From Calendula officinalis (taxonomy: Eukaryota; Streptophyta; Magnoliopsida; Asterales; Asteraceae), in NCBI GenBank assembly GCA_963853835.1, contig OY970823.1, positions 57,501-121,500 of the forward strand: a stretch of DNA of 64,000 bases. Reading direction: 5' to 3'. Below are positions 11,289 through 23,639 of this stretch, in pieces (position 1 is the stretch's first letter; each line of letters starts with the position of its first letter). The notes under the pieces are model-generated. The model ran no database searches and was not told the origin of the DNA. It worked only from the letters and a program-made list of their open reading frames with translations. The translations under genes and the position numbers were made by a program.

Positions 11289-11937
11289 TGTTGAATTTTA
11301 GACAAGGATTAATGTCAATCTAAAATTTCAACGATTCTGTTTCTCGATCTTTACATTGAAGTAGATTACAAAATCAATCAAGATTCATCTTGATTACCTT
11401 TGGGTACGGCCGTACAAGCATCTCTTCAAATCATTGAGGGGCCCAGTAGTATCTAATCGAAACACGTGGAGGAACAAATTCTTTATTGACTAGACGTGTT
11501 TGATATATGCTTAATGTCAAACCTGAAGATGGTTGTTATAGCAGCCTTATTCAGGTCAGCGTTTAACCACATCAAAGTTTCACACTCCACACACACAAAC
11601 CAACTTGCATCTCAAGTCAGAGGATAAGCGACAAAGCCTTTGTGAGATTCACTTGTGACATAAATCCAGGAAGTGATTTCTCGTAGGTTGGGTCAGTCCA
11701 ATTGTGCATCACAATGAACAACATGTGAGTTTGATTTCATCATCCTTAGTCATACTAAGATCATGTCATCAATGCCCTCATATTTGTCTTAATAATATTA
11801 TCATATTATTAATATGACAATGGACAATTTAGAATATAAAACACAGTAAATATTCAAGGATATAAACATGCAAATATAGAACACAGTAGATATTCATATA
11901 AAAATGATCATATCAAATATATCAATTTATTCCAACA
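11289..11937 (-). mobile_element. LTR (649 bp) of a second copia family
   Basis: Bounded by TGTTG...CAACA on the minus strand (TGTTGGAATAAATTG to AAAATTCAACA) and followed by a primer-binding site. Only 145 bp separate it from the PPT of the next LTR (10439-11135), and the two LTRs are not similar, so they belong to different elements joined by deletion. Confidence 0.55.
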
Positions 11938-14600
11938 AAAACTGCTCAATCGTTCCATTATCCAAATACTAAAACAGATTTACATGAAACTACTAGCTTG
12001 TTGGAGTCCAATGTTCCATTCAAATACTTAGTTTCAGTTTGGTCTCTCCTCCATAACCAAGGAACATATATCCAGTATTTAAAAAATACTTCAATGTGTT
12101 CTTAACAGCAATCCAGTGACTCTCTCGTGTATTCTGTTGGTATTTTCTAGTAAGGTCCCCTAAGGACGTTACATTTGGCCTAGTGCTCCTTACAACGTAC
12201 ATGATGAATGGAATAGCCGATTTATAGGGGATTACATTCATTCGCTTCACCACATAAGGTGTGGAAGGTCCTCGAGTGTCACTCAAGTTTACATTGTGTT
12301 GCATACGAGGACTTCCTCGTTTGGGAGCATCCATTCTAACCCGTTTTAGGATTTTGTCAATGTAAGCACTTTGACTTAAACCAATTAACCGCTTTGATCT
12401 ATCCAAATAGATTCTTGACTTCAAGTATATGTGTCGTATTTCTACAATCCTTCATGTCAAAACATTTTCCAAGCCAGGATTTTCATCTTGTAGCATTGCT
12501 ATATTGTTTCACATGAGTGACATGTCATCAACATGTATGATTTGAGAAATGACAATGCTCCCACTAGCTTTCATATATACACATGCTCAGTTTAGGTTTT
12601 AGGTGAAACAAACGGTTTTATTTCATAATTAACCAAATCTCATAGTCATACAAGACAAATTAGGGACTTTCCCATGCCATATTTCATATGGTGTCTTTTT
12701 AACCTTTTGTACGGAACCATATTAAGTATTCGAGCAGCACACTTTAGTGCATGCCCATCAAAAGGATAGTGTAAGAGTAGTAGGACTCTCATAGATCGAA
12801 CCATGTCACACAGGGTCGATATCTCCTTCTAGACACACCATTATCTTGTGGAGTGTATAGAGGAGTATATTGTGAGACAATCACACGTTATGTTTGATGA
12901 TCCAGAAACTCTTGGCTCATGTACTTTCCTCCTTGATCTGGACGGAAAGCCTTTGTTGTCTTGTCGAGTTGATTTTCTACTTTACTTTAGAAAGCTTCGA
13001 ACGTTTCAAAGGTTTCATGTTTATGTTTAATCAAGTAAACATAATCATAGCGACTGATATCATCAAAGCTTTCATGTTGATGTTTAATCAAGTAAACATA
13101 ACTAAAGCGACTGATATCATCAGTGAAAGTGATAAAGTAGGTGGCACCTTCCCTAGTCTTAGTTCTAAAAGGGCCACATACATCAGTATGTATGAGTCCA
13201 AGTAGATTTTTAGCTCTTTCGCCTGACATGGGAGAAAAGCTTTCTTGTTATCTTTCCATAATATACAAGAGAGGCATTTACATGATTCATAATCCTTTGT
13301 TAAGGAGCCCACCGTGTTATAGTATCAAAATGCGTTACTTGTTTATGTGGAAAAGATGACAATGCTCTAGGTAAATGAAATCCAAACCGTTTTGGATTCT
13401 TGAGTGCTACATTTGTATATAGAACTATCATTTGAATCTGGATCATGCATATCAATTTTTATCATAATCTGGATTCTTGAGTGCTACAAGGAATAGTTAT
13501 AAAATATGTTATTTTTCATAAATATAATATCATAATCCATAATAGTTTTGAATAAATCATTATTCAACAAACGATAAAGCTAAACAATGCTCAACTAATA
13601 ATTGTTCAAAACAATAATTAACGCATTAGGAAGGATTAGATCACAGCTTCCATTCTTTTAGCTTTCTACTTCACTTTTTATCTTGCACATTTGTGTAAAT
13701 GTGAGTTCCATAACTAGTGTCATACACTCAAGATTTATTTGTAAAAGTATAGAGTTCTATAATGAAGATACCTAATGTGCTAGCCAGAACACATTTGTCC
13801 TTCATCAACTCTGCCAAGTAGGCAGGACAATTCCTCCTTCAATGGCCGGTTTCATCACAATGATGGCAAGAAATATCCTTTGTAGGGTGCTCCTTTTTAG
13901 CAGGTGGGGGAATAACAGGTTTGTAAAAGTAAACTAGCTTACCCTTACCTAGACTCTTTCCTTGTGCTTGTGGTTCACCTTCCCTGATTGCTAGAAAAGT
14001 ATTGGGTAACCCTTGCTCAGCCAGTTTTACCATAGCATGTAATTCACCAATTGTCTTCCCCATGCTATGTACTTTTAAAACTCTTTTCAAACTGGTCATA
14101 GTCCTTGGATAGTGAGGTAAGAATCAAGCTCATTCCAAGAACTTGTGGAAATGGGTAACCAAGATGCTCTATTTGATCAAGATAGCATTTTATATTCAAG
14201 ATGTAAGTGCTAACTAATTTTCCGTCCTCCTGCTTGTAAGCATGGAATGCTTTAACTTTTTCGAACAGTTAATGTTCTGCTTGTTGTTGAAATATCATTT
14301 TCAACTCGCTTATCGTGTCATATGCTGTGAGTTCCTCGAAGTTCTTTCGGATCTCGGGGTTCATGCTCACAAGCATAGGAGTAGCGACTTCTTGGTGTTC
14401 GTTAAACGTTCCGGTAAAGGCTTGACGAACATCAGCAAAACCATTGACAGGATGTGCCTCAGGTAAGGCCGGTAATAGGTGTATTAACTTGTTCTCATCT
14501 CTAAGGACAATCCTTGGAGTTCGATATCAGTCGATAATTTGATATTATTCAGTTTCAGTTTTCAAGAACTGATTTTAGAGTGGAGATACTTAGGTTTTGA
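11938..14600 (-). pseudogene. Degraded copia gag-pol
   Basis: Fragments in normal copia order on the minus strand. Gag lies at about 14520-13839 (MGKTIGELHAMVKLAEQGLP, zinc knuckle start CHHCDETGH, with a frame break right after it). Pre-integrase/integrase lies at about 13312-12650 (GLIHTDVCGPFRT, ATYFITFTDD). RT lies at 12424-12020 (LIGLSQSAYIDKILKR, IPYKSAIPFIMYVVRSTRPNV). RNase H is not recognisable between 12019 and the LTR at 11937. Within 13020-13115 a short segment reading YVYLIKHxHE is duplicated in tandem. Stops and frameshifts are numerous. The motifs suggest a Tork/Retrofit-type copia. Confidence 0.7.
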
Positions 14601-14810
14601 TTTGTTGTTGTTATCTGTGTAACACACAAAGTTCAAAAAAATAGTATTTTCAATAATAATTTCTTTTTCAAAATTAACTACCCAATTAATTTTAATAAAA
14701 GCTAAGATCCTCATTGAGTTTCTATCATCACATCAGTTGATCTGCTAGCAACGGGAAGATTGTCTCCTCAAAGTCACAATCCGCATGTCTAGCATTAAAG
14801 AGACCGCATG
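14601..14810. other. AT-rich junction between two copia remnants
   Basis: No coding frame or RNA signature. It separates gag of the first copia remnant from integrase of the second. Confidence 0.4.
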
Positions 14811-16361
14811 TCAAGGGCTCTTAATAGCGTATGATGGACGGGGATTCATAACCAAATATATTCCCCATCGTTTCTGAGGTCCAAATTTCGAACGCTTTGA
14901 AGATTCAATTGGAACATTTACCAAGCACCCAAACACGCGTAAATGTGAGACATCAAGCTCATATCCAGTTACCAGCTGGTATGCACAAAGTGGTTGGGTG
15001 GCCATGGGCCTCAGACGGACCATTGCAGCAGCATGCAATATCGCATAACCCCATGCAGAAATTGGAAGTTTTGTACGCATAACTAAAGTTTTCACAATCA
15101 TTTGTATTCGTTTAATGAACGTACGCAACAGGGTGTTCAAGATCAATGCCCAATGTCATGCAATAATCATCGAATGTTTTCGATGTAAACTCCGCAGCAT
15201 TATCAAGTCTAATTGACTTTATTGGATAATCTGGATGATGAGCTCTCAACTTAATGGTTTGGGCTAGGAGATTAGGAAATGCTGCATTCCTTGTGGACAA
15301 CAAAGCGACGTGTGACCATCATGTTGATGCATCAATCAATACCATGAAATATTTAAATGGTCCGCATGTTGGTTGGATAGGTCCACAAATATCCCCTTGA
15401 ATTCTCTAAAGAAAACGGGAAACCACTTTTGTAGGTTTTACATGAAGTGGTTTGAGATGTGTCTTGCCAATTGAGCATGCTTGGCATACGCTTTTCGGTT
15501 TAATCACGAAATTTTTACCTCCAAAAGGATGCCCATGAGATGCATTCATAGTTCGAAGCATCGTATTTTGACCCGGGTGTCCCAGCCGGTCATGCCATAA
15601 CATATAAGTTCCCTCATCAACGGGGGCTCGACGAATGACTAGATTGCATTCAATGTGTTTTATCATGATTAGATACAAACCATTTGGCAAACATCTCAAC
15701 TTTTCCAATATACGCTTTTGGTCATATTTATCGGAGGTAATGTAGAGGTATTCAATACCATTTTCTGAAGAAGTTTCAATATGAAACTTATTTTCTCGAA
15801 TATCCTTAAAACTCAACAAGTTTCGACCGGAAATTGGACAATATAAGGCTTCATTAATGGTTAACACAATACCATTTGACAACGTAAATTGTGCTTTACC
15901 AAAGCCTTGAACAAGGGTCGACGGGCCCGAAATAGTTGTCAATGAAGTTACTTTATGCGTTATGTTGGTGAAGTAATCCTTGTATTTTAGGACAGTGTGG
16001 GTTGTACCACTGTCAACTAGACAATCAACTGACCCAATATGCATGCCTAAAGGTAAAAATAATTTAAAATCGGTCACACGTATGTAGTATTTTTATAAGG
16101 AAAAACTTTAAATTATTTCGAGAAATGCATTCATTGTAAACAAACCATTATCCAAAAGATAAACATTATTTAAACTTGAAATCATAAACAAACTTGATCC
16201 AAGCTCAACAATAGCTCTAATCTTCAATCCGAGCAACAAAATCAGGAGTCTCAAAAGACTCACATGTGTTGGTTTCAACCACATTTGCTTCAGCTCTTTT
16301 CCCGTTACGATAGTTCCGAACTTCGTCGGGAGTAACTTTACAAACTCATTGCATATGGACT
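14811..16361 (-). pseudogene. Second degraded copia: gag end, protease, pre-integrase, integrase
   Basis: Minus-strand order: a short gag-like piece (16374-16108); then 16077-15406 with the protease motif VDSGTTHTVLK, GAG-pre-integrase (MLWHDRLGHPGQNTMLR) and the integrase zinc finger CQACSIGKTH; then 15303-15112 (SIRLDNAAEFTSKTFDDYC, holding the second catalytic Asp) and 15146-14811 (AWGYAILHAAAMVRLRP, LRVFGC). RT and RNase H are missing. At 16362 the element is interrupted by a gypsy LTR; the rest of its gag was not found on the other side. Confidence 0.8.
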
Positions 16362-17932
16362 TGTAACACCTCAATTTTTAAAACAATATTTAAATAACAT
16401 TTAATCCAAAATACATAACATTGTATCGGTGTCAAATACCGGTTTTACAAAAACGAAAAGGTTTCTTGTTCGAGATTATCAGTGTTTACAAAAACGGTGT
16501 TACAAATTATATCTTAACCATAGGATAAGAACTCTAATCATCAACACTAAGATAATCTCAACAAGGCCTCTTCTAAACGGGCCTCCTAGATCTTCGATCC
16601 CGAACCAGAGTACATAGCAAAACACAAACATAGTACGTGGGACAATATTTCCTCGTGAGATACATGGGTTTTAGACCCGATAAACAACTAGTCACATAAT
16701 ATCATTTACATTAAAATAATATTATTAAATTCATTTGGGTCACTTCTTTTCATTCATCATTGGCCAATGTCAAGATAATCGGAATGCCTCCAATCTATCA
16801 AGACCATCATATCCACGGTAACCGGAATGCCTCCAATCTACGGGGACTCATAGGTATTGGGTAATCGGAATGCCTCCAATCTACCACTAACTTTAAGGCA
16901 CCGTGATAACCGGAATGCCTCCAATCTATCACGGCCCTAGGGACATCATCATCATCATTACTTGTCTTTTATCGTCATGAGCTTATAGCTCCATCATTTC
17001 TTAATCAATCAATCATTTCATCATCACATAAGCAATTCATCATACATCACATAAATAACTAAATTACTTATAGACTCGATAAAACAATTAAACATAAAAC
17101 ATTTTCTAACTATGTATTCAGTTTTGAAAGTTCACATGTACTCACCTTAGCCAAGCTTATCCAAAGACGTGTTACTTGAATACCAATATCACTTCCAAGG
17201 ATTTGAATGCCCCAAATCCCTCAACCAATAACCTATTATCAAAACCAATACAATGGTTTGCATCAAACATCAATACTAACTACATAATCCATGGCTAGTT
17301 AACTACTAGCACCATTTTCCCCAAAGTTACCAAACCCTAATTCCATAAATCACCATATTTTTCATAGATCCGTATTATGAATACATTTTCCTTGTTAAAA
17401 TACCATAGATCTAAGCTATTCTACTTCCATTTAACCATTTATGTACAAATCCAAAAGTAGGGTTTGTGATTCAAGATTTCCCTACTTGAATCTAAGACTT
17501 ACAACACAAGAGGGATGAAGTTTTACCTTTAACCTTCAATTATGAGCAAGAATCTCCAAGATCTAGTGAAGATTAAGCTTCAATCGCCACCTTACACTCA
17601 GAAATCGCACACACAAGTTGATGAGAGAAAACTAGGGTATGTGTGTGTAATAAATGAGATATTCCCGACTTTAATGCTGGTGTCGGACAAGTTCACGATC
17701 GATGACTGAAATTCCTATCTCGTGTTCACGAACGCGAACAGAAGTTCGCGCCGTGAACTTCTCACGCAGCCAATGCTGCACTTTTTCATCCTTGATCGAA
17801 CTCGGTTTCGTCCATAACTTTCTCGTACGGTGTCCAAACGACACGAAACCAATTCCTACGTGTTTTATATGATTTATCCACAATTATCATATTTTTGTAC
17901 AATTTATTTATTTACAAATTCGGGTCGTTACG
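16362..17932 (-). mobile_element. 3' LTR (about 1571 bp) of a minus-strand Tekay element
   Basis: Homologous in reverse orientation to the LTRs at 45517-47174 and 52027-53684. It has TGTAACACCTCAATTTT at its left edge and ...CGGGTCGTTACG at its right, where the expected terminal ACA reads ACG. It contains four copies of CGGAATGCCTCCAATCTA (about 16779-16928) and a cluster of TTCGCG/CGCGAA motifs near 17690-17770. Inserted in the copia remnant at 16361. Confidence 0.85.
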
Positions 17933-20900
17933 ACTATCTACCCCTTAAGGAGATCCCGTCCTCGGAATCTCATCATAGTTCACGAAGTTCGGGTACCTTT
18001 TCCGAATCTCGTCCTTGACTTCCCAAGTCAAGTTCGGTCCAAGGGAATGCTTCCACTTGACCAACACCAACTCAATCTCTTTATTTCGAAGCTTCTTGGT
18101 TTTTGTCTCTAGTATTGCTTCGGGTTCTTCGATCAACCGATTCGGGGCATCAACCCGCAACTCTTGTAATGGAATTAGGTTTTCAACTTCACACACGAAT
18201 TTCTTCAAGTAACTTACATGAAACGTATCGTGAACACCTTGAAGTTCGGGTGGAAGTTCTAACTTAAAAGCTTGCAAACCGACTCGTTTCAAATTCTTAA
18301 AAGGGCCAACATACCTTGGGCTCAATTTTCCCTTCTTACCAAACTGCATCACGCCTTTCCAAGGCGATACTTTCAACATAACCATGTCACCAACATCTAA
18401 ATCATACGGTCTCTTTTTCAAACCCGAGTAGCTTCTTTGTCGATCTTGTGCGGTTTTCATATTGGCTTGAATTATTCCAATCTTTTCATTGGTCACCTTC
18501 ACAATTTCGGGACCCGTGAGTTTCGTCTCACCCGCCTCAAGCCAACACGATGGAGTTATAAATTTCCTCCCATACAGGCGGCATTTTAATAGTCAAATGA
18601 TAACTATTATTGTTGGAGAACTCGACTAACGGTAAATGTTCATCCCATTTACCTCCAAAATCTAGCACACACGATCTTAGCATATCTTCAACCGTTTGGA
18701 TGGTTCTTTCACTTTGACCATCGGTTTGCGGGTGGTAAGCCGTACTCAACCGCAATTTCGTTCCCAACACTTCTTCCAACGATCTCCAAAATCTCGAGGT
18801 AAACCTCGCATCTCTATCGGACACAATCGATAACGGGACCCCATGAAGTCTTACCACTTCATCCACATACAACTTTGCCAACTTCTCAAGTGGCATGGTT
18901 TCCCGAACTACTAAGAACAATGCACTTTTGGTCAACGGGTCAACTATGACCCAAATGGCGTCGTGGTTCTTGCTCGTCTTTGGCAATCCAACGATTAAAT
19001 CCATTGTTATATCTTCCCATTTTCCGGCCGGTACTTGTAACGATTGAGCTACCCCATACGGTACTTGATGCTCGGCTTTCACTTGTGCACACGTGGCACA
19101 CTTAGAAATATACCTTGCCACTCTTGCTTTCATCCCGGGCCACCAATACATCTTCTTCATATCTTGATACGTTTTTGTACTCCCCGGGTGGATCGAATAC
19201 TTAGACTTATGAACATCATTTAGCAACTCCTTTCGGGTACCTCCGAACTTGGGAACCCAAATTCGACCACCTACGGTTTTTAACCCTTGCTTGTTTTCCA
19301 CAATATGTTGGTTCTTCCCTAAACGTTCTTGCCTCAACTCTTCTTTTTCCACCACTTCTCGCTGGGCCTTCTTGATTCGTTCTACTATACTCGACACCAT
19401 TTCAATACGTGTTAGCTTTCATCTATTCGTTTTTTCATACACTTTTCGGCTTAAGGCGTCGGCTACCACGTTGGCCTTCCCCGCATGGTATACAATCTCG
19501 CAATCATAATCATTTATCAATTCGATCCATCTTCTTTGTCTCATATTTAAGTCTTTTTGCGTGAAGACATATTGAAGACTTTTGTGATCCGTATATAATG
19601 TACACCTTGTACCATAAAGGTAGTGTCTCCACAACTTCAAAGCAAACACTATCGCCGCTAATTCCAAATCGTGGGTCATGTATCTTACTTCTGCATTCTG
19701 TAGTTGTCTCGAGGCGTAGGCAATCACTTTTCCTCGTTGCATCAAAACACAACCCAAACCTTTATTCGAGGGATCACTATAAACAACAAAGTCTTCCATT
19801 CCTTCGGGTAGTCTGAGAATCGGGGTGTTACACAACTTTTCTTTCAATATGGCGAATGCTTTTTCTTGCTTTTCTCCCCATACGAACTCACTACTCTTTC
19901 GGGTCAACAATGTGAGTGGTGTCGCCACTCTACAAAAGTCTTGAATAAATCGACGATAATAACCGGCAAGGCCGAGAAACCCTCTCACTTCGGTTGGAGT
20001 TCGTGGCGGTTCCCACTTCATGACCGCTTCAATCTTTGACGGGTCAACCTTGATTCCTTCTCGTGACACGACATGACCAAGGAATTGGACCTCTCGAATC
20101 CAAAATTCACACTTAGAAAACTTAGCATATAATTTTTCTCGTTGTAGCACTTCTAACGTTTGCCTTAGGAGATTCTCGTGTTCTTCTTCGGGTTTTCGAA
20201 TAAATAAGAATATCGTCAATAAATACGATAAGAAACTTGTCGAGGAATGGTTTGCAAACCCGATTCATAAGGTCCATAAAAATGGCCGGTGCATTAGTCA
20301 ACCCGAATGGCATTACCAAAAACTCGTAATGCCCATAACGAGTACGAAATGCCGTCTTCTCGGTATCTCCCTCTTTCACTCGAACTTAAAGGTAACCCGA
20401 TCTCAAATCGATCTTTGAGAAATAGTCGGCACCTTGAAGTTGGTCAAACAAAATCGTCGATTCTAGGCAACGGGTATCGGTTCTTAATGGTCATCTTATT
20501 CAACTCTCGGTAATCGATGCACATTCTCATCGAACCGTCTTTCTTTTTCATGAACAATACGGGCGCACCCCATGGAGACGAGCTAGGACGAATGAATCCT
20601 TTGTCGAGGAACTCTTGCAATTGTGACATCAATTCCCGCATTTCGGTGGGAGGCAAACAGTATGGCGCACGAGCTATCGGCGTCGCTCCCGGAACTAAAT
20701 CTATACAGAATTCTACTTGCCTATCCGGTGGCAATCCCGGTAAATCATCGGGAAATACTTCGGGGAAATCCCGAATCACCTTAACATTTTCCACCGTCTT
20801 CTTCTCCTTCCTTCCATCTAAAACATATGCTAAAAAGGACGAACACCCTTTGGCTAAACATTTCCTTGCTTTAACCGCGGTCATGAGGCTCCGTAAGTGG

Positions 20901-21343
20901 TGTCGTCTCTCGCCATACACATAAACTTTTTCATTATCGGGAGTCTTGATCGAGACTATCTTCTTCCCACATAAAATATTTGCTTGATGTTCGCCCAACC
21001 AATCCATCCCAATAAAAATATCAAAACCCGCAATTTCCATGGGTAATAAATTCACCTTAAACTTTTTCCCGTCTATTTCTAACTCACAATTTCGACACAT
21101 ATGTTGAACTATGGAAGTTTTACCATCCGCAATTTCTATATCATAAATCTCGTCAAGAAGTTCTAAGGGCACTTTCAACACCACAACAAAATCATGTGAC
21201 ACAAACGAACAAGTAGCACCCGAGTCAAATAAGATCCGGGTGGGAATAGAATTTACGAGTAGGGTACCTGAAACGACATCGTGGACCTCCTTGGCTTCAT
21301 CTCGGGTAAGTTGGAAGGACCGTCCTTTCACCAATGTTCCAAT
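17933..21343 (-). pseudogene. Tekay-like Ty3/gypsy pol, 5'-truncated and frameshifted
   Basis: Minus-strand pieces in order: protease and RT start (21334-20444, FDSGATCSFVS, IDYRELNKM); RT core (20379-20122, FIDDILIYS); RNase H (20219-19419, VYSDPSNKGLGCVL); integrase with H2C2 finger and catalytic region (19400-18537, MDLIVGLPKTSKN, VSDRDARFTSRFW); and integrase C-terminus with a chromodomain-like tail (18502-17945, LVLVKWKHSLGPNLTWE). It is closely similar to the intact copy at 47482-52014. At least four frameshifts or stops are present, and the integrase motif VIVDRLTK reads VIVDPLTK. Gag and the 5' LTR are missing; the sequence ends at about 21343 against a LINE. Confidence 0.9.
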
Positions 21344-22290
21344 CTATTCATAGAAGCCCCGATTTCCAACCCAATATATTTAAAGGGAAAAGATCCCACA
21401 TGACAATTAATACGATTGGCAATTCTATTAATCTCTTCGTTCGAAACACCAATGCCAAAAATATTAATTTTCTTCATATTGACTTTAAGCCCTGATGCTA
21501 AATTAAAACAAGCTAGAATTCGGGAAAGATTTTTAGCATTCATCGCAGACCATTCTTCTACGAAAATTGTATCTTCGGCATATTGTAAATGGGACAATAT
21601 AAGACCATTATTCGGGAGATTAATACCACTAAAAATACCTCTTTCAACCGCTTCACACATAGTGACGTGAATACCTTCGACTGCAATAATAAACAAAAAA
21701 GGTGCCATCGTATCACCTTGCCTGAGACCTCTCTTTATATCAAACTCCGATGTAGGTGATCCGTTAAGAAGAATGGATGCTCTAGTAAATGAAAGAAAAT
21801 TTTTTATCCAACCCCTCCATTTTACCCCAAAACCCATTTGAGACATCACCGAATCCAAAAAATCCCAATTTAGAGAATCATATGCTTTTTCAAAATCTAC
21901 TTTAAAAATCATTAATTGTTTGTTCGCCTTCTTGCACCACGAAATAGTTTCACTTAAAATAAGAGGACCGTCTAAAATATTCCGTCCTTCAATAAAAGCC
22001 GATTGCTCACAACTAATTACATCCCCGATTACCACTTTGAGCCGGTTAGCTAAAACCTTAGCAATTATATTGTAAAAACTACTAATGAGACTAATATGTC
22101 GATAATCCCCCAAAGATAATGGAATTTCACATTTAGCGATTAAAGTAAAAAACGAAGAATTACAACCGTTTTTCATACTCCCACCATTTTCAAAATCATT
22201 TACCGCGCTAATTAAATCATTTTCTAACAGGGCCCAAAATTTTTTATAAAATGCAAACGTGAAACCATCCAGACCAGGTGCTTTTTCCAT
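21335..22290 (-). pseudogene. LINE ORF2, reverse transcriptase part, 3'-truncated
   Basis: Plant L1-type RT: APGLDGFTFAFYKKFW, LISSFYNIIAKVLANRLK, QSAFIEGRNILDG, DFEKAYDSLNWDFL, KRGLRQGDTMAPFLF. The catalytic YADD box reads YAED, a substitution of an essential aspartate. The frame is cut after the (N)RLEHW box at 21341, where Tekay sequence begins, so the thumb, the RNase H-like domain and the poly-A tail are absent. A frameshift in an A-run near 22310-22330 separates it from the endonuclease part. The copy is inactive. Confidence 0.9.
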
Positions 22291-22334
22291 CCCACACTCC
22301 CAAACCTCTTTTTTTTATTTCATTTCTAGTAATC

Positions 22335-23639
22335 TTATCTTCCATAAAACATTTTTGAGAGAGAGAGATAATGATTTAAATTTATTACTTGAAAATCTTG
22401 GCCGCTTAATATTTTGTTTTGAGAATTGTTTGGAAAAATGATTAAATGCACCTTTTTCATGATAGTCGGGTCGTTCGTCCAACATCCGTTTATTGTTAAT
22501 CCATGGATGTAATTTTTCCGATTGTTATGATTAAGAGATCCGTGGAAAAATATTGAATTTTCATCACCGTCTACACACCATTTCACTCTAGATCGTTGTT
22601 TAATATCACGCATTTGAATGGACTCTTCCTCTCGTATTTTGATACCAATAAGTAATCTAGCGTTTTTTTCTTCTGAAGAAAAACCGATCAAGTCAGCTTT
22701 GGAATCAAGCACCGAAGCCTGATGTTGTAATTTTACACTTTTCATGTTTGATTTCTCCTTATTTCTCCATTCTTTGACCGCCAACTTAACCTGTTTCAAT
22801 TTTTTACAAAATAATTGAATGGGGTGGTACGAACCCGAAGTTACTGAGTACCAAGCATGTTCAACAATCATATCCAAAGAAGGGTTAGTTAACAAGGAAT
22901 TAAAAAATTTAAAGTATGTAGGACCGAAATCAGAACTACTGCCGTTAAGAATTAATGGACAATGATCACTAAAACCTTTCGGCATAATAGTGACATTTGG
23001 GTTTGGGCAAACCCGAAAAAAATTATCTGACACTAGAATTCTATCTAATAAGCTTAATTTACCACTGTCGGGCGTGCTTCTTGAATATTTCCGGCCACCC
23101 ATTTTCAAATCATTTAAACCCACATCCGTAATGAATTCGTTAAATAATCTCGCTCCAGAAGGGAAATAATTTGTACCACTACGTTCTGAACTTCTACGAA
23201 CTTCATTAAAATCACCAAATACGATCCAAATACAATTGGAATCCGACCGTATAATATTTAAAATCGAACGCCATAATTGTTTCTTTTTGACTAATTCTTG
23301 AGGAGAATAAAGGTTAATAAAACCATAATTCAAGTTTGAACCCGTCATTACCCCTTTGATAACGAGGAAACCATCTCCCTTAATACTATCAATTTTTGAA
23401 AACCAAGATGGGTCCCAAATAGAGATTAACCCCCCTGAATTACCCGTTGATTCCAAGAAATCAAACTCCATTGTAGAATTTCCCCAGTATGCCCTAGCAA
23501 AAAAAAAACCATTAACATTTGATGACATAGACTCTTGCAAGCCGACAAAATTAATTTTATTGACCGCCTTTAAACCACTGATCCAATTTTTTTTTAGGAT
23601 GCAGTAAACACCCCTAATATTGATAGATAAAACCTTCAT
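22335..23639 (-). pseudogene. LINE ORF2, apurinic-type endonuclease part
   Basis: The frame begins MKVLSINIRGV and carries endonuclease motifs: LQES, WIVFGDFNEVR, LLDRILVSDNFF and FSDHCPLIL. These nick target DNA to start target-primed reverse transcription. A linker rich in K/R/E follows, then SIFFHGSLNHNNRKN. Its ATG (23639-23637) overlaps the ORF1 stop as ATGA. The frame is lost near a CT run (22350-22362) before the RT domain. Confidence 0.9.
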
